Source: Circinella umbellata (Eukaryota > Mucoromycota > Mucoromycetes > Mucorales > Lichtheimiaceae). From it: a DNA stretch of 64,000 nt. Each line of letters begins with the position of its first letter. Position 1 is the first letter of the stretch. The notes beneath the pieces were generated by a model. That model ran no database searches. It saw only the letters and a list, made by a program, of their open reading frames with translations, and had not been told where the DNA came from. The position numbers and the translations under genes are program-made. Below, piece after piece: positions 1-10,876 of the stretch. Where the stretch lies: positions 1-64,000 of the forward strand of contig JAIWNF010000065.1 in assembly GCA_025093555.1 (NCBI GenBank), written 5' to 3'.

Positions 1-1
1 T

Positions 2-1381
2 ACTGACAACACTTATGACGACCCATTTGATTTACCACCACCACAATTGCTCATCAACAAACAAAAAATCAACTGCTTACTATATGCAGACGACGTAGCA
101 TTAATCGGCACTGCGACAACATTACCACTTTTACTAGAAGCATGTGAAATGCATAGCTATGATCTTGGTTACCGCTGGAACCCTGCAAAATGCGTAATAA
201 TGACGAGTCATACCTCTGACCAGTCATTTTATCTTTATGGCGAGGAAATTCCACAAGCTCCAACATTTAAATACCTTGGTATTCCTTTTGATAATACTGG
301 TAACATTGACCCGACGAGATTAATACAACAAAATAGCAGTTCTGCCCTTGCTGCAATGCGTGTTTTCAAATCTATTGGTGTTAATCCAACTGGTTTCTCT
401 CGACTTCTTTCAGCTCGACTTTATCAACAATTTATTCGTCCAAAACTTGAATATGGTTTAGCTATTACATGGTTTTCAGACAAGCAAACAAAGCTTTTAG
501 AAGATGCCCAGAATAACTGTCTCCGTCTCATCTTTGGTGCACACAAAACTTTTTCAACAAAAGTCATCCGTCATATCACTCGTCTCCCTACAATGGCCGA
601 ACGAATATCAATCTTACAGACCAAATTATTAGTTCGTGCTTATGATCTTCCATCCGACACCCTACTTCATCAACTTCGACCGCACCTTGTTATAACAAGA
701 GATAGTCAGTGGAACACTCTTCATAAATCTAATCTCTGGAATACTTTACCTTTACCACGTTAGGATACAGATCGGCATACACTAAAAATAGCAACAACTC
801 AATTTCGTACCACCAACTTCACCAATATGCTCACTAAACCAAACAACATTCGTTTGGCTGCTTGTAGACCTTATATTTGCATTGATCCCATTCTTTGGCT
901 ACCCATGACAACAAAGGAAAGAAGTCGCGTTGTTCGTTGGTGCATTGGATTTCTCCCTGGTAAACCAGTACCTTGCTGGTGTCACCGTGATGGCGCTCTT
1001 ACTACCACCACCCATCTCATTGAATGCTTTCACTTACGTGCTATTCTTGAAGTACCTGACACTGCCACAATTGACCCTATATCATTTGTACTCAACAAGC
1101 TTCCCAAAAAACCTCCAAAAGAGCAACGTCACCAACAGTATTGGAATCGAATATGGCCACAACTATGTAAAGCTCTCTATGAAATTGATTTCAACTGCCA
1201 CCCAAATGAAGATTTTACAAACAGCAATGATCCCGACCCAGGAAGGCTCTTTCTTAATTGGATCAAATCTGCCGGCGATCCTCCACCTTTTTCTCTCACT
1301 CGCACTACAGCACCAGCAACTACTGACACCACTGACACCACCACCACAGCTCCAGTAGTACCACATCATGAAGTAAACTAG
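2..1381 (+). pseudogene. LINE reverse transcriptase, 3' part of ORF2, one stop
   Basis: The frame is open from base 2 to the TAA/TAG-type end at 1381 except for one TAG at 761-763. The first part holds the reverse transcriptase catalytic motif LLYADDVAL (about 71-97), then the thumb region typical of non-LTR elements (KYLGIPFD, QFIRPKLEYGLA). The segment after the stop ends in a CWC...H....C cluster (CWCHRDG...HLIEC, about 973-1030), which resembles the C-terminal zinc knuckle of LINE ORF2 proteins. A Thr/Pro-rich tail follows. The RT N-terminus and the endonuclease lie outside the window or are lost. Reading through the stop restores one continuous frame, so a single nonsense change explains the break. 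An intact element in which the stop is an assembly error is possible but less likely. Confidence 0.88.
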
Positions 1382-1705
1382 TTTTGCTTTAATTTTCCTG
1401 CCTTACTATCATATTATACATATATATATATATATATATATAAAAAAAAAAAAAAAAAAAAAACTAATCTTATTCCTCCCTTCTAGTATTTTACTACGAC
1501 AGCTTTTTTACTCACTTTTTACATACTATATACTTCCTATTATTGCCTTCACCCTTTTTTTCCCTTCTTGCCCTTGAGGTTTTTTATATCACTTTGCCTA
1601 ACAGGATCGGACTAGAGCGGATATGTCCTATTTCGACGCAGCGTTCATTTAGTCATTTTTTTTTCTCTTTAATAAACTTTAATCTACTAAGAGCCCTAAC
1701 AGCAA
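1382..1705 (+). other. LINE 3' untranslated region with (TA)n and A-run
   Basis: After the ORF stop comes AT-rich sequence with a (TA)n stretch at about 1421-1442 running into an A-run of about 20 bases (1443-1463). This is the usual look of a LINE 3' end. Further AT-rich sequence includes AATAAA near 1670. I cannot tell whether the element ends at the A-run or further right, because no target duplication is recognisable. Confidence 0.5.
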
Positions 1706-2530
1706 GCTGACTATCTTCGATCTATTGATTATATACATCTTGTTTGTCTTATTGCCCCAGCTTTGATTGCTGAAATGATTACTAACAAAGAAGCAAAAAC
1801 TGCTATACTTGCTATTGCAAGTGTATGCAACATAACTTTTAAAAAAACAATTACGGACGACGACTTAAAAAAACTCAAAAAAGATATGGATGTGTGGCTC
1901 CAGTATCTGAAATCTCAAGTTGATAACAAAAATATTAATGGTACCGTCTTTACTATTTCTCAATATTACTTAACACATCTCGATCATATAATATTTGCGA
2001 TGGGTCCATTATGCTAGTATAATGCCGTCTGTCAAGAAAGAGCTATTGGAGAAATAAAAAAAAAGTAAAATCACGCTCAGCAACAGGTGTCAGTGCTAGA
2101 AATATTATGGTTGCACGTGCAGCACAGTGATATGTAGAACAGATTGGAATTGGATCCGATTATAATACCAAAAAATTACATAAATAAGAAGTGCTAACTG
2201 ATTTGGTTGATGATAATGCACGCGAAATATGGGGACATATTGAAATGTTATAGTAATGAATTACAACGAATACAATCTAAAACAAGCACTTACTGATGAC
2301 TGGTCTGTACATGTTCCAAACTTTAAATCACTTAATATAAAAATTGAAATTGGATCAAGGTTATAGATAAATGAACAAGAAATGATAGGGAGCGCCTATC
2401 GAGAATGAAATGAAGACCGTCGTGATGACTATTTTGTAAAACTGTTAATTGAAGTAGATACTGATAGAAGAAGACGAACTATGGTTCACAAAGCAAATTT
2501 TTTTTTTAGTGATGTGATTTTCTTTTTCTG
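1706..2530 (+). pseudogene. Decayed Tnp2-like transposase, C-terminal fragment
   Basis: A broken reading frame aligns by eye with the C-terminal half of the transposases at 27361-30747 and 44513-48086. YLRSIDYIHLVCLIAPAL corresponds to their MRSVDWIVFLQAVVPTL. QYYLTHLDHII..GPL.YNAVCQERAIG corresponds to HYLRHIHEICLKLGPLRSYSTRSAERAIG. A later block ending FFFSDVIFFF matches the terminal VFFGEALLFF block. Several in-frame stops (after about 2015, and near 2130, 2190 and 2250) and the lack of any N-terminal half show an old inactive fragment. It lies directly behind the LINE. No zinc finger, partner gene or terminal repeats are visible here. Confidence 0.72.
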
Positions 2531-2768
2531 ACTTAAACAAGAAAATGAAACAAGACTCCTGATGCTTATAAAAGTATGAGAAGCCACTGCACCAAAACCA
2601 AAAGGATACATTAAAAATGTTTTTGGTTTTTATTATCTCCTATAATCCAGTGTCTATGAAGACATGTTGATTGAGACGGCTCAGAAAGGAAATTAGAAAA
2701 TAAAAAACCCTATTGGGAGATAGGGAAAAGGTTGTGGAAAGGGGTATTACAGAAGAAACTGTGTAATA

Positions 2769-5119
2769 CAGTCGAACCCCGCTTTTTGCACAGGTGGGAT
2801 TTGGGCCAAGAGGCGTGCAAAAAGCGGGGGTGTGCAAAAATCGGGGGTGACACAAAGAAGGAAAATAGAATACCCGCTAAGCTGTCAACTATGACTAATA
2901 CAGTAAACGTAATTAAAAAAAAACACCGAATAAAAGCTATTGATATATTGCTCTACTGAGATAATAGTGTTCTCTTTAGTCTTCTTTTTTTAATAATGTC
3001 TTCAAAACGCAAATCTGAATATCAAAAAGTTCCTGTTAGTTTACAGGAGGATATTGCTAACCATTATTTGGAACTCGAACGTGATGAACGAAAAAAGACT
3101 CCTAGTATTCCTCAATTAATGGCCTGGGCAAAAATTAATTATCAGTTAAAAGAGCCATTTCCTAATAGAACAACTGTTAGTCGGTGGATTAGTACTAGAA
3201 GAAAAGAGTTAGAGACTGGCATAGATAGGAATAAAAGACAAAAAGCTCAAGCAAAGTTCCCAGTATGTTAATTAAATATTTAAGAATATTACTTTATACT
3301 TTTTTAAACTTGCAAAATCTAATTATTTTCAAATATATAGCTTTTGGAGGATGCTGTGTATATGTGGATTGAGCAACGATGTCATGAAAACATACCAGTT
3401 AATTGGGGTATCATTAAGCAATGTGCAAAAGACTTTGCTCCTTTACTTGGTGTTTCAGAAGGTGAATTGGGATTTTCCAATGGATGGGTTGACCGCTTTC
3501 GTAAAAGATTCCATTTGGGAGTAAAAAGGCTTCATGGTGAAGCTAGTTCTGCTGATGTTGTATTGGCAGCAGCAAAGCCACCAGAGATCCAAGAAAAAGT
3601 GTCTCAGTATGCCCCTGAAGATGTTTTTAATATGGATGAAACAGCATTATTTTATTGTAGTGCCCCCAATACTACAATCGCTCCTACATCTTTCAAGGGC
3701 ATTAAAGATGATAAGTCACGACTTACAGTAGTGGCGACTGTAAATGCATTAGATCAAAATGTGTGGCCACTGTGGTTTATTGGAAGAACTGCTAGGCCTA
3801 CATGTTTTAAAACAGTAAGAAGCTACATTATTGTTTATTCTTAATTAAAAATGTATATATTGTAGTAACTTTATTTCTAATATACCTTTTTTCAATTTAT
3901 TAGAATAAAACAGTTGATGTTTCCCATTACGAAGCAAATGCCAATGCTTGGATGACAAAGGCTATTTTTTCAAAATATCTTCGGATGTTAGACAAAGCTA
4001 TGAAGAACCAAAATCGAAACATTTTGCTACTTCTTGATAATTTCTCGGGCCATTTTCCAGAAAAGTATGAGCCAACTAATGTTGAGCTTCTTTATTTGCC
4101 TCCAAATACTACATCTATCATGCAACCATTAGATGCCGGTATTATTAGAAGCTTTAAGGTTCATTTTAAGTGAGTTTTTATTCCATTTATTTTTAAAAAT
4201 AACATGTAACAGTATATAATTTTCTTACATAATCTTTATTATTTTAGGAATCGACAGTATGAGCATGCTTATGACTCTGTGAAGAAGCAACTGGCTGCTA
4301 AAAAGCGTCCATCAAATGCGAATATGTATCGCATTACAGTTGTTACAGCTATTGACTGGGCCCATGGTGCTTGGAATAAGGTTTTAAGGGGCAACACCAT
4401 TATTAATTGTTTTGAAAAAACAAAAATAATAAGTAATGGTAATACCAATACGCATAGTGGATTAGATCCAAATAAACAAGTGGCATTAGATCAAATTAAT
4501 GATTATTTACATCTTATGTATAAGAATGAACTTGATCCTAATTATACCTTTGATCCTAATGCAGCTGAGGAAATTGCTATGGTTCATCCAAAGCTTTCCG
4601 ATGATGATATTATAGCTGCCGTACTTGAAGATGAGCTTGATTTGCCTTTAGTTGCTACAGAAAGCGATGAATCTATTGCTATTCCAGAAATTGAACCTGA
4701 ACCTATTATCTCTTCTAGAGAGAAATTAGAAAGAATAGAAAAGGTCATAAGTATTTTAGATGACGTTGAACATTTAACCGTCAAGGATGAGCTTCGAAAA
4801 ATACGAGATGAATTATGTAGAAAAAATCAAGTGAACCAGTCTTTAGTGACTTCTTACTTTAAAAACTCAACCTAAAATTATTTATTAATAACCATGCAAA
4901 ATTTCTGACTATAAAAATACTTTAATATTACTGGTTTTACTCTATCTCAGACCCGGACATATAAAAGTGGGATTTTGTACAGGTCCCTTTTAGGCGTGCA
5001 AAGTGCAAAAAGTGGGGTTTGTGCAATTTTATTAAGTAAAAAGTGGGATTTAGGCTGAGAGGCGTGCAAAAAGCGGGGGTGTGCAAAAAGCGGGAGTGCA
5101 AAAAGCGGGGTTCGACTGT
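2769..5119 (+). mobile_element. Complete pogo/Tigger-like DNA transposon
   Basis: The element starts CAGTCGAACCCCGCTTTTTG and ends with the inverse, CAAAAAGCGGGGTTCGACTG, and is flanked on both sides by TA (2767-2768 and 5120-5121), the target duplication of the Tc1/mariner/pogo superfamily. Each end also carries two or three subterminal copies of GTGCAAAAAGCGGGG within about 80 bp. Length is 2351 bp. The interior is filled by one spliced transposase gene. Both ends and all catalytic motifs are present. Confidence 0.92.
2996..4875 (+). CDS. pogo/Tigger-like transposase (CENP-B HTH + DDE_1), 4 exons
   Basis: Modelled exons are 2996-3262, 3341-3814, 3904-4169 and 4248-4875, each bounded by GT...AG, giving 544 residues with no stop or frameshift. 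The N-terminus (about residues 1-85) has the helix-turn-helix layout of pogo-like proteins. Exon 2 begins with a CENP-B type DNA-binding domain (EDAVYMWIEQRC, GFSNGWVDRFRKRF). The catalytic acidic residues sit in VFNMDETALFY, LLLLDNFSGH and LPPNTTSIMQPLDAGII, the DDD signature of the pogo branch of DDE_1. The C-terminal third is acidic with a terminal charged coil (REKLERIEKVISILDD), a usual pogo tail. The start is the first ATG inside the element after the left repeat. The reaction would be cut-and-paste transposition at TA. It is the only transposase in this window that looks intact. Confidence 0.9.
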
Positions 5120-5121
5120 AA

Positions 5122-5534
5122 AGAAGGGAAAGAAGCAGTGTGAGAATGGAGAAAGAGGAACGGTGACTAATAAAAGAGTGATTCTAATATTAAAGGGAAT
5201 GTACAAGAAAGAAGAAGAAGAAAAAAAAGAGGATGGGGGAGGAAAAGGTAGGTAAAGTTAATAGAAGAGATTTCTTTGCGATTCATTTTGATTAGGGGAA
5301 GGGTTATCAATCCATGTTGTAAAGGCTTTACCAAGATGCTCGTCAATGTATTGGTGCTGATTGCTAGTTGGATGTTGATGAGCGTCAATCATGGCTAGCA
5401 GTGCGCAACATCGGTGAAAGTCAGAAAGGCTGGTTAGGGTTAGCTTGGCTTAAAAATGTTTAAAAAGGTCAAAAAGGCAAGAAAGGGATCCCTTATTCCT
5501 AGCTAGAAACGAAAATCCTTTTTAAGCCTTTTTA
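5122..5534. other. Intergenic stretch, no gene seen
   Basis: The sequence between the pogo element and the MITE holds a purine-rich run near 5205-5250 and short ORFs only. I see no conserved coding pattern, RNA gene or repeat boundary in it. Confidence 0.5.
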
Positions 5535-5934
5535 GGCTGTTCACAAGCAAAAATTTTTGAAAGTTGTACAACACATAAATCCTATTCCCAAAGAAGATTT
5601 ATGTGCGAATACCAGAATCTTTTTTGGAAATACATAAATCAGCTATCCTGTGATAAAAATGTTGTGGTGAAAGCATGGAAAAATTGAGGGAAATGCGTAG
5701 TTAGTTTAAGTTTCCTTTTTAATATTTAGGAGACGCCTACCCCCTTCTCCTAAATATTAAAAAGGAAAGTTAAGCTGACTACAGATTTTACCACGTTTTC
5801 ACCGCTAAATTTTCATCGTAGGATAGCTGATTTGTGTATTTCCAAAAAAGATTCTAGTATTTGCACATAAATCTTCTTTGGGAATAGGATTTATGTGTTG
5901 TACAACTTTCAAAAATTTTTGCTTGTGAACAGCC
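5535..5934. mobile_element. Tourist-like (PIF/Harbinger-type) foldback MITE
   Basis: A 400-bp near-complete inverted repeat. The ends are GGCTGTTCACAAGC and GCTTGTGAACAGCC, the arms of about 185-190 bp pair over almost their whole length, and a short loop (about 5733-5750) separates them. Direct copies of TTA flank it (5532-5534 and 5935-5937). A 3-bp TTA duplication with termini beginning GG is the hallmark of PIF/Harbinger-derived Tourist MITEs. There is no coding capacity. The arms differ by small indels and substitutions, so it is not a fresh insertion. Confidence 0.8.
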
Positions 5935-6208
5935 TTAGACACATAGTAGACTTTTCTAGGCCCACAGAGCTTCTGGTAATATAAGGCGTTTTTTTTCCTA
6001 CAGTTTTGTTCCGTCTATCAGTTGCCACAGACGTTATAAATAATACAGGGCTTTAATATAAGATCGTAGAAGACAGGGATAAATAAAATAAAACATTTTT
6101 ATGATACCAGACCATTGAATTTGAGTTTTTTATTACAAAATAATTGGTTACTACGGTGGTACTACCTACTATTGCTTACAATTAACTATTAAAACAAACA
6201 TATTATTT

Positions 6209-7190
6209 TCATAATTCACCCAATACACGCATAGTGCTCCAACCACCATCATTGGTATCCTCTTCTACTTCTCTTTGTATCATCTCTTGAACTTGCACCC
6301 AATTGATACGACGTGAAGCTGGACTGTTTTCATTAATCAAATAATCAAAGATTGTATTGTATAACGAATTTTCTTTCAAATCATGGGCATTACAGTTCTC
6401 TATATACAAGGCACACTTAGAATACTTGGCTAATCTGTACAATATCTAATAATGGAAAACAATAACGTTGCTTATCAATTAATCCAGCAGTATTAATGTC
6501 ATATATTAATACAACTGACAGTGACATAGATAAGAACAATAAGCTGTTTGGGAGCTGGGTCTGGTATCTGTGGAATACGACCGTCAGTGTGGCCTCTATC
6601 ATTAAGATAAACATACTTCACACAATCAACTAACATAGGATTCTGTAATAACGCACCAGTTGTAAGATAATTTTTTCTTGCGAATCTACCAATTTAATCC
6701 AACCGTTCATGATTAGCACTTCGACCTGACTCACATAGTGACAGGTATTTTTATAGTAAACAAAGAATGAAACAAACCGGGAATCCTCTGCCAAGTACTC
6801 AAACTTTTTTGTTTTGTTCCAAGCAATTTCTTGTGTGGGAAAAGTTTCAATTGGGGGCTCAAAATGATGATGAAGCCACTTATCAACTTGTTGATGTAAT
6901 GTTGTTCTCCTCATCTTAATGTGCTTTGAATACTATAGTAGAGCGGATAATGTTCAAATTAGAAAAAAAAATACAGCTAAAGCACCACCCATAATATTAT
7001 ATACCAATTTTATAGTTTCTGGTGTAACTGTCGCAAGGTCGCTTTTTTCATTATGTAGTCTTTTTAATAGATCTAAACATGACGCCCTCGCACTGTTTCC
7101 ACTTGGCCATGGGTGTACAAAATATGTGTCCAAAGCGGCTGCCTCGTAGAAAGAATTTTCTCCACTAGGAACATCATTGATTTTGAGCTC
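6209..7190 (-). pseudogene. Unrecognised broken gene (several exons, frameshifted)
   Basis: Read right to left, three coding-like blocks follow one another. The first, about 7190-6993, contains SGENSFYEAAALDTYFVHPW and NSARASCLDLLKRLHNEK. An intron-like gap comes next, with GTGGTG...CTATAG. The second block, about 6914-6640, contains QQVDKWLHHHF and YVSQVEVLIMNGWIKLVDS. After a shift in an A-run near 6665 the third block continues with LLQNPMLVDCVKYVYLNDRG, and a last frame ends at 6209 with WVQVQEMIQREVEEDTNDGG. Amino-acid composition is protein-like and the blocks are collinear, but at least two frame changes are needed. I do not recognise the family. It may be a captured host gene or part of an older element. 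Confidence 0.45.
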
Positions 7191-7384
7191 ACTATAGGAT
7201 GTGTAAATTGTATAGTTCTTATATATTGACTTGTATGTGACAAATGAATAATGGTAGTATCTAAAATTATTTTTTTTACTTATATAGGCTTCGTTCGCTC
7301 CATGGCTAGACGATTGCTAATAAAAAGTAAATAATTAGTGATTATTGTCAGCTGACTACATGACTAACAAGTATCTCAAAGGAA

Positions 7385-7575
7385 ATGAAATATCACTCAT
7401 GTATTGTCAACATCTTCAAGATCATCCGATTCTACACAATAAAATGAAAATGGTTAACCAAGTTTCTCAGTGAACGAGAAGCCCTCAAAAGGAATTACCT
7501 GTTTCTCCACTTGTTTCATTGTTGCTTCCATTTGGTTTATATGAATAGTAGATTCTTCTGAATCTTCTATATCAC
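7385..7575 (-). pseudogene. Small unrecognised coding-like fragment
   Basis: On the minus strand a short frame reads SDIEDSEESTIHINQMEATM, then a possible intron (GTAATT...TGTGTAG), then ESDDLEDVDNT and a stop near 7402. It is acidic and directly abuts the truncated end of the Tc1 remnant. It could be the 3' end of a gene disrupted by that insertion. Evidence is weak. Confidence 0.25.
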
Positions 7576-7589
7576 TTTTTTCTAAAAAA

Positions 7590-8543
7590 AAATACCAAAA
7601 AAAAAAATGAGTTTAGCAAACTCAATTGACTCATGGACATCTTGTTTAGTAAGCTTATTTGAGGATTGCACCATCCATAAAGATCACTATCAGACCCAAA
7701 ACAATTTATTCTTGTTTTATCTGACCATACGACATGCTTCCAATCCTCAGATGTCCAGTTTTTGTGCTCTTGTGCCCATTTTAAACGTTTCTTATGTTTC
7801 TTTTCACTTATAATTGGTTTTTTTAGTTTCTTAAATGCCTTGAGTCCACCTTTATACAGCATATTACGAATAGTTTGAGGAACCACATCAATGTTATAAT
7901 ATGCCTTAAGATATTTAGAGCCTTGTGCAGCATTCCTTAATTCATATTTTTTAAATTGCCTTACTAAAAGCTTGCTTGTAGAGGGATTAGCTTTTACTGG
8001 TCTTCCATTTTTTGAATTTTTAGGTATATTTGGCGTTTTCTTGTAAATTCTTCCAACTGTACTATGTCCAACAGATGTCTTTTTAGCTGTCTGACGAATC
8101 GACATGCCCTTGGAAAGGTAGTGAATAATTTCTTGATGCTTTTCTAAAGATATTTTTTTCATCTAATAGCTTTATGAGATTTTTTTATCTCTAATAATAA
8201 AAATATGTTCATTCTTATTAGTACTTACTTCAAAAGATGCAGAAAGAGGAAAAGAGGAGAAAATTTAAAAAAGATGATGATACTTGTTATTAAAAAACTT
8301 TTTCAGTGGCTCAATTTTCTAACTCCTAAAAGTGCCCTAAAAAAGTGTCTTAATGCTTATATTTTCAAATTACTTGACGGAGCTTTAAATTCTTACCCAA
8401 TCATGGTTATATTTTTTATATGTGATATTAATATCCGCACTAGTGTGCACTCAAAATTTCACATTGATTGGTCAATATCCTAACAAGTAACTAAGCAAAA
8501 TGTTCTAAAGTTATGATTATTGGGACACTTTTTTGACTGAGTG
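7590..8543 (-). mobile_element. Tc1/mariner element, 3'-truncated
   Basis: The 5' terminus, read on the minus strand, is CACTCAGTCAAAAAAGTGTC starting at 8543 and preceded by TA (8544-8545). This is the CAGT-type end of Tc1 elements. It interrupts the Helitron frame just after its KYLYKY motif, so it inserted into that element. No matching inverse terminus is present near 7590. The sequence there is A/T-rich, so the element lost its 3' half. Confidence 0.7.
7665..8162 (-). pseudogene. Tc1-like transposase, N-terminal two thirds
   Basis: The frame begins ATG at 8162 and shows a paired helix-turn-helix DNA-binding region: KHQEIIHYLSKGMSIRQTAK and STVGRIYKK, then a second HTH around SKYLKAYYNIDVVPQTIRNM. 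The first catalytic aspartate lies in HVVWSDKTRINCFGSDSD. Similarity stops soon after YGW, near 7665. The remaining residues to 7572 are a Phe/Leu/Ser run from A/T-rich DNA. The second Asp and the Glu of the DD34E triad are missing, so it cannot be catalytically active. Confidence 0.82.
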
Positions 8544-8545
8544 TA

Positions 8546-9330
8546 TATTTATATAGATATTTCACTGCTTTGTTGCTTGCACAAATTTCGACATTTATAT
8601 GGGAATTATATTTGGTCGTGAGATAAAGATTATAGGGTACTACCCATTGATTGCCAATTTGATAATTCGCTCTATTTATTGTTGTGTCAATCGTGCGGTC
8701 AGGCATATTCCGTCTATGATATGTTATGTTTCCATTTTCATCAAAGCAAGTTTCATTTGCAAATGGTTTTGGATATTTTTTTGAACATGCACCATTTGTC
8801 ATGCATCGAGCTGCCTGATTATTGAGACGTGCTCCACAGGGTGTATGAATCATATTGCATATAACTGTAGCATATGCTTGTGGATAACGTTGTGAATCAG
8901 GAATTTCGGCAGAAATAATATTGTCAACATCCTCAGCAGTTTGTATTTTGGAATTCTCATCTAAAATTAAGACGATGTGAGCATGAGGAAGACCGCGTTT
9001 TTGGAATTCGATTACCATCACCCATGCAAGAACTTTGCCAAGAACATTATTATCTTTGAGATCTGTCATAATAGCTTTAACTTTTTCTGAGAGAACACAT
9101 ATAACCAAATCTGGACGATCTCCTGGTTATTGTCCATTAGAAGCCAAAGCCTCTCTTATCTCAGGCAATTCAGGATTACATGTTATAGTAATGAAAAGAT
9201 CTGGTTTTCCATAATGACGTACAATTGCCATTGCATCCTGGTAAAGCTGTTGCATATATCTTTTTTTATGAAAAAAATGGAAGTAAGCCTTACAATCTAC
9301 AAAATATTTGCAGATTTCTTATACTATTGC
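8546..9330 (-). pseudogene. Helitron Rep/helicase-like domain remnant
   Basis: Read on the minus strand, the frame shows the Helitron_like_N block: YMQQLYQDAMAIVRHYGKPD, LFITITCNPELPEI, an in-frame TAA near 9128, then the HUH motif in EFQKRGLPHAHIVLIL. Zinc-ligand-like cysteines follow (TPCGARLN...CMTNGACSKKYPK), and then the tyrosine motif region KAVKYLYKY. The frame is cut there by the Tc1 element. The helicase half and both Helitron termini (5' TC, 3' hairpin with CTRR) are not visible nearby. Rolling-circle transposition would need the missing helicase, so this is a dead fragment. Confidence 0.85.
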
Positions 9331-10876
9331 ATCTCATCACACATAATCTCAATCGCTTAACAATGTTGCGTGAAGTTGCGCGCTATGATCTTATACACTA
9401 TTATTTGAAAAAAGAACGTTACATACCGTGGGCTGCCAGTGTGAGAAGAAGGGAGAATAACTCGTCACCCCGAAGTTCTAGCTAACTCATCGTTATTTTC
9501 CCCTGTATCTTGTTGAAGAGTATCGGCCACACTGGGCGACAAGGGCGCTATGAAGGGGTTTCAAACAGCTTGGTATCAACTTGATATCAACTTGATATCG
9601 GCTTGCTAGGTAAATATCTAGCTCTTTTCAAATAGCATGATATTCTTTGGGAGAACAACTTTTTTAGCAGATATGAAGTTGTTCAAACAACTTGATATTT
9701 CGGTATCTAAAATGGCCGAGTTCGGGTATAGTATTATTTTTAGATGTGAGGTTATGTAATAAATTGTATGTTGCACTACATTAGGCTGTGGTACCTGATG
9801 AATCTTATTTCTCTTTTGTACAGAGGTCTATATATGGATTTATATTTTGGGGGGATTGTTTTTTCAGTGAAAATAAATAATAATTTTAAAAAACGAATAG
9901 TTTATATGATATGGTAATAATACCGATTTTATTATAATTTTAATATTTATAGAATTCTAAATAAGCAAATAAAAAAAAGAAAAAGAAAAGGGGAAAGGAG
10001 AAAGGGGAAAGATTGCGGGAATAAACAAATTTATGTTATATAAAAAAAATAGGATGACTAATGCTAATAAGAATGGAAGGGATGACAATTACAAAACAAA
10101 TAGTGATGTGCAGAAGTGTGAAAGGTAAACAATAATGGTATTGACACAAAAAGCAACAAATAATAGTAAGAAAAGAAAAAAATAAATCTATGGGAAAATA
10201 GTGTATGAGGGATAATTACTTACCTTTGACCGGTCGAGTGGCCATACAAATATCAACTTGAATAGTATTTTTAAAGAAGAAGCAGTTACCATCTATCTAT
10301 ATATAACATAAAAGAATTAAATGATATGAGAAAGAGTTAAAACAAAGAATAGTAACCATTTGAGAAATTATAAAAATAAATAGAAAACTTACACTTCAAT
10401 TTTGTTTATATTTGACTTGATATAATAAAATACTGATTATTATATAAAAGAACATTGTTAGTAAGAGTTATAAATTTAAAGTATCAGTATGTATATAGTA
10501 TTACCATGTAAAAAACGATGACTGTAATAATGATAGTGCTTGAGAAATCTAGTAGAGTAAAAAAAAGAATTGTAAAAGTAAAAGAAAAGATAAAACGAAT
10601 TCGATAAAAAAAATGGTAAAAGATCAAAAAGTTTTTTTTTTAAAAAAAGGTTCTTATTATCCTACTATCCTTACTAGGTATTACAAGAGTACCTAATCCA
10701 AAAGTTTGAATAAATAACCTCCCCCAAATATACTTCCTTCTGACCTCACTTATCTTTTTCTTTTCAGCAAAAATAAGTACATATTCCACCTACCGTATTC
10801 AACCAAGCTACTAAAAATGTAACCACATACTATTTGACGTGTTGAATAATTTCTTTTATATTAACATTTTCTTTAG
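9331..10876. other. Intergenic AT-rich stretch
   Basis: No conserved coding frame. Between about 9560 and 9710 there are repeated AACTTGATATC strings. From 9840 on the sequence is very A/T-rich with short homopolymers. It may include the left subterminal region of element E, whose boundary I could not define. Confidence 0.4.

Noticed and set aside
1..1381. LTR retrotransposon
   Set aside because: The RT block is followed by a LINE-type C-terminal Cys/His cluster and an A-run. No RNase H/integrase order and no LTR are visible.
8205..8483. 92-codon plus-strand ORF
   Set aside because: It lies in the non-coding 5' part of the Tc1 remnant, is Lys/Phe/Ile-rich and has no motif.
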